Shown: piece by piece, positions 27,701 through 28,250 of the stretch
Position numbering within the stretch: the first letter of the stretch is position 1
How the letters are laid out: each line of letters opens with the position of its first letter
Assembly: GCA_001931905.2 (NCBI GenBank)
Contig: MSJI02000821.1
Location: 1 to 28,250 of the forward strand
DNA: 28,250 nucleotides
Reading direction: 5' to 3'
Origin: Cladosporium sp. IMV 00045
Taxonomy: Eukaryota > Ascomycota > Dothideomycetes > Cladosporiales > Cladosporiaceae
Program-made: the position numbers and the translations under genes
Notes under the pieces: generated by a model
Seen by the model: the letters and a program-made list of their open reading frames with translations, nothing else
Databases searched by the model: none
Told to the model about the DNA's origin: nothing

Positions 27701-28250
27701 TGCTGTTGCTGTTGCGGCGGCTGCTGCTGCTGTGGAGGCAAGACGGGATAGTTGAATCCGGATTTAGCCTTTTCATTTTGGGTGGGCGCTGGTTGTTCTA
27801 CAGGAGCCAATGGCTGGGGCGTTGCAGTCGGCGGAGTGTTATATTGCTGCTGCTGGAACGCAGGGTTGATGTGTTGTTGCGGGAGAGGCTGCTGTTGTTG
27901 CTGTTGAGTGTATTGTTGCGGATGGTTGAAGTTGTTGTAGTTGGGGGTGGCGAAATTGGCGTATGCATTATTCTGCGCAAAAGATGCCGGACTGTGCATT
28001 GGAGGACGACCGTATACGGTTGACTGGCCGTGGAAGTTTGTAGGAGTGTTGGATGCAGAGATGTGGGAAGCATGTTGCGGCCAGCCCTGTACTTCTGAAG
28101 CGGCACGTGACATTGGTTGCTGATAGGCGCTGGCGTGTAAGCCCCAGCTAGCATCGTTAAACGCCTGATCATGACCAGCAGGAAACAGATTGTCATCATA
28201 GGGAAGATGCTGACCGTCGCCAAACACGCTTGTGTTGACGAGGCCGTCGT
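24733..28250 (-). CDS. PNUTS-like PP1 regulatory protein with CCCH zinc finger (5' end missing)
   Basis: Two exons are visible, 28250-26948 and 26593-24733, giving at least 1053 residues. The frame stays open to the window edge, so the start codon lies outside. The exons join in phase at a GTAAGT donor and a CTCAAAG acceptor. The N-terminal part is Gln/Asn/Pro-rich with polyglutamine tracts, then Ser/Asp-rich. A helical domain spans the intron (LGDFWEVVKTIRDRW... to ...KYYAKKILEAAAS) and may correspond to a TFIIS-N-like fold. A basic Ala/Lys-rich linker leads to GVRWKEPQDLVEVRYF (GVRW codons at 25842-25831), which resembles the PP1-docking RVxF motif and following segment of PNUTS. After a second Gln/Pro-rich region comes a C-terminal CCCH finger, ACKYWQEGKCRKGEACSYLH (C-x7-C-x5-C-x3-H). 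Animal PNUTS has the same order. The inferred role is PP1 control in transcription termination and 3'-end processing. The identification is by motif only. Confidence 0.68.
26594..26947 (-). other. Unusually long intron (354 nt) in the PNUTS-like gene
   Basis: The donor is GTAAGT at 26947 and the acceptor is CTCAAAG ending at 26594, with a CTGAC branch-like sequence nearby. It is about five times longer than most other introns here (51-69 nt; one reaches 167). Stops occur in the coding frame, so it is not simply retained exon. A 6-bp palindrome with a single central base (26755-26767) is the only structure I see. Confidence 0.65.

Overview
This window looks like nuclear DNA from a filamentous ascomycete, most likely a Dothideomycete; the class is inferred from gene style and content and was not tested. 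The signs are short introns of about 50-70 nt with GTRNGT donors, CTAAC/CTGAC branch points and YAG acceptors, genes on both strands with no operons, Q/S/P-rich eukaryotic regulators, and a left edge carrying a saturated repeat-induced point mutation (RIP) signature. No CRISPR array, rRNA, tRNA or intact transposon was found.

Layout, left to right. 1-640: RIP-destroyed repeat relic. 1431-1973 (+): Ser-rich protein of unknown function. 2374-2595 (-): small single-span membrane protein, sharing a 329-bp divergent promoter with 2925-5027 (+), DNA polymerase eta. 5253-5821 (-): secreted RNase T1/N1-type ribonuclease in three exons. 7072-7981 (+): DUF3632 protein in two exons. 8134-11779 (-): large secreted protein, probably GPI-anchored, with a repeat domain, in three exons. 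12937-15073 (-): Has1-type DEAD-box RNA helicase. 15425-16138 (-): C2H2 zinc-finger protein in two exons. 17928-20023 (-): CCR4-NOT subunit Not3/Not5 in four exons. 20576-21436 (+): D-aminoacyl-tRNA deacylase with a 7-nt first coding exon. 21603-22598 (-): zinc-type alcohol dehydrogenase with highly biased codons. 24733-28250 (-, 5' end off the window): large Q-rich protein with a PP1-docking-like motif and a C-terminal CCCH finger, interpreted as a fungal PNUTS-like PP1 regulator.

Most genes are housekeeping functions that do not form one pathway: translesion synthesis, ribosome biogenesis, mRNA decay, tRNA proofreading and 3'-end processing or phosphatase control. The accessory-looking part is 5.2-11.8 kb, with a secreted ribonuclease, a DUF3632 protein and a surface protein. 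Exons were assembled by eye from splice motifs and frame continuity. I see no clear multi-gene novel system. The best leads are the PNUTS-like protein, the secreted RNase, the repeat surface protein, the 7-nt exon, and several non-coding structures (palindromic CATG array, GCCTC cluster, purine/pyrimidine hairpin).
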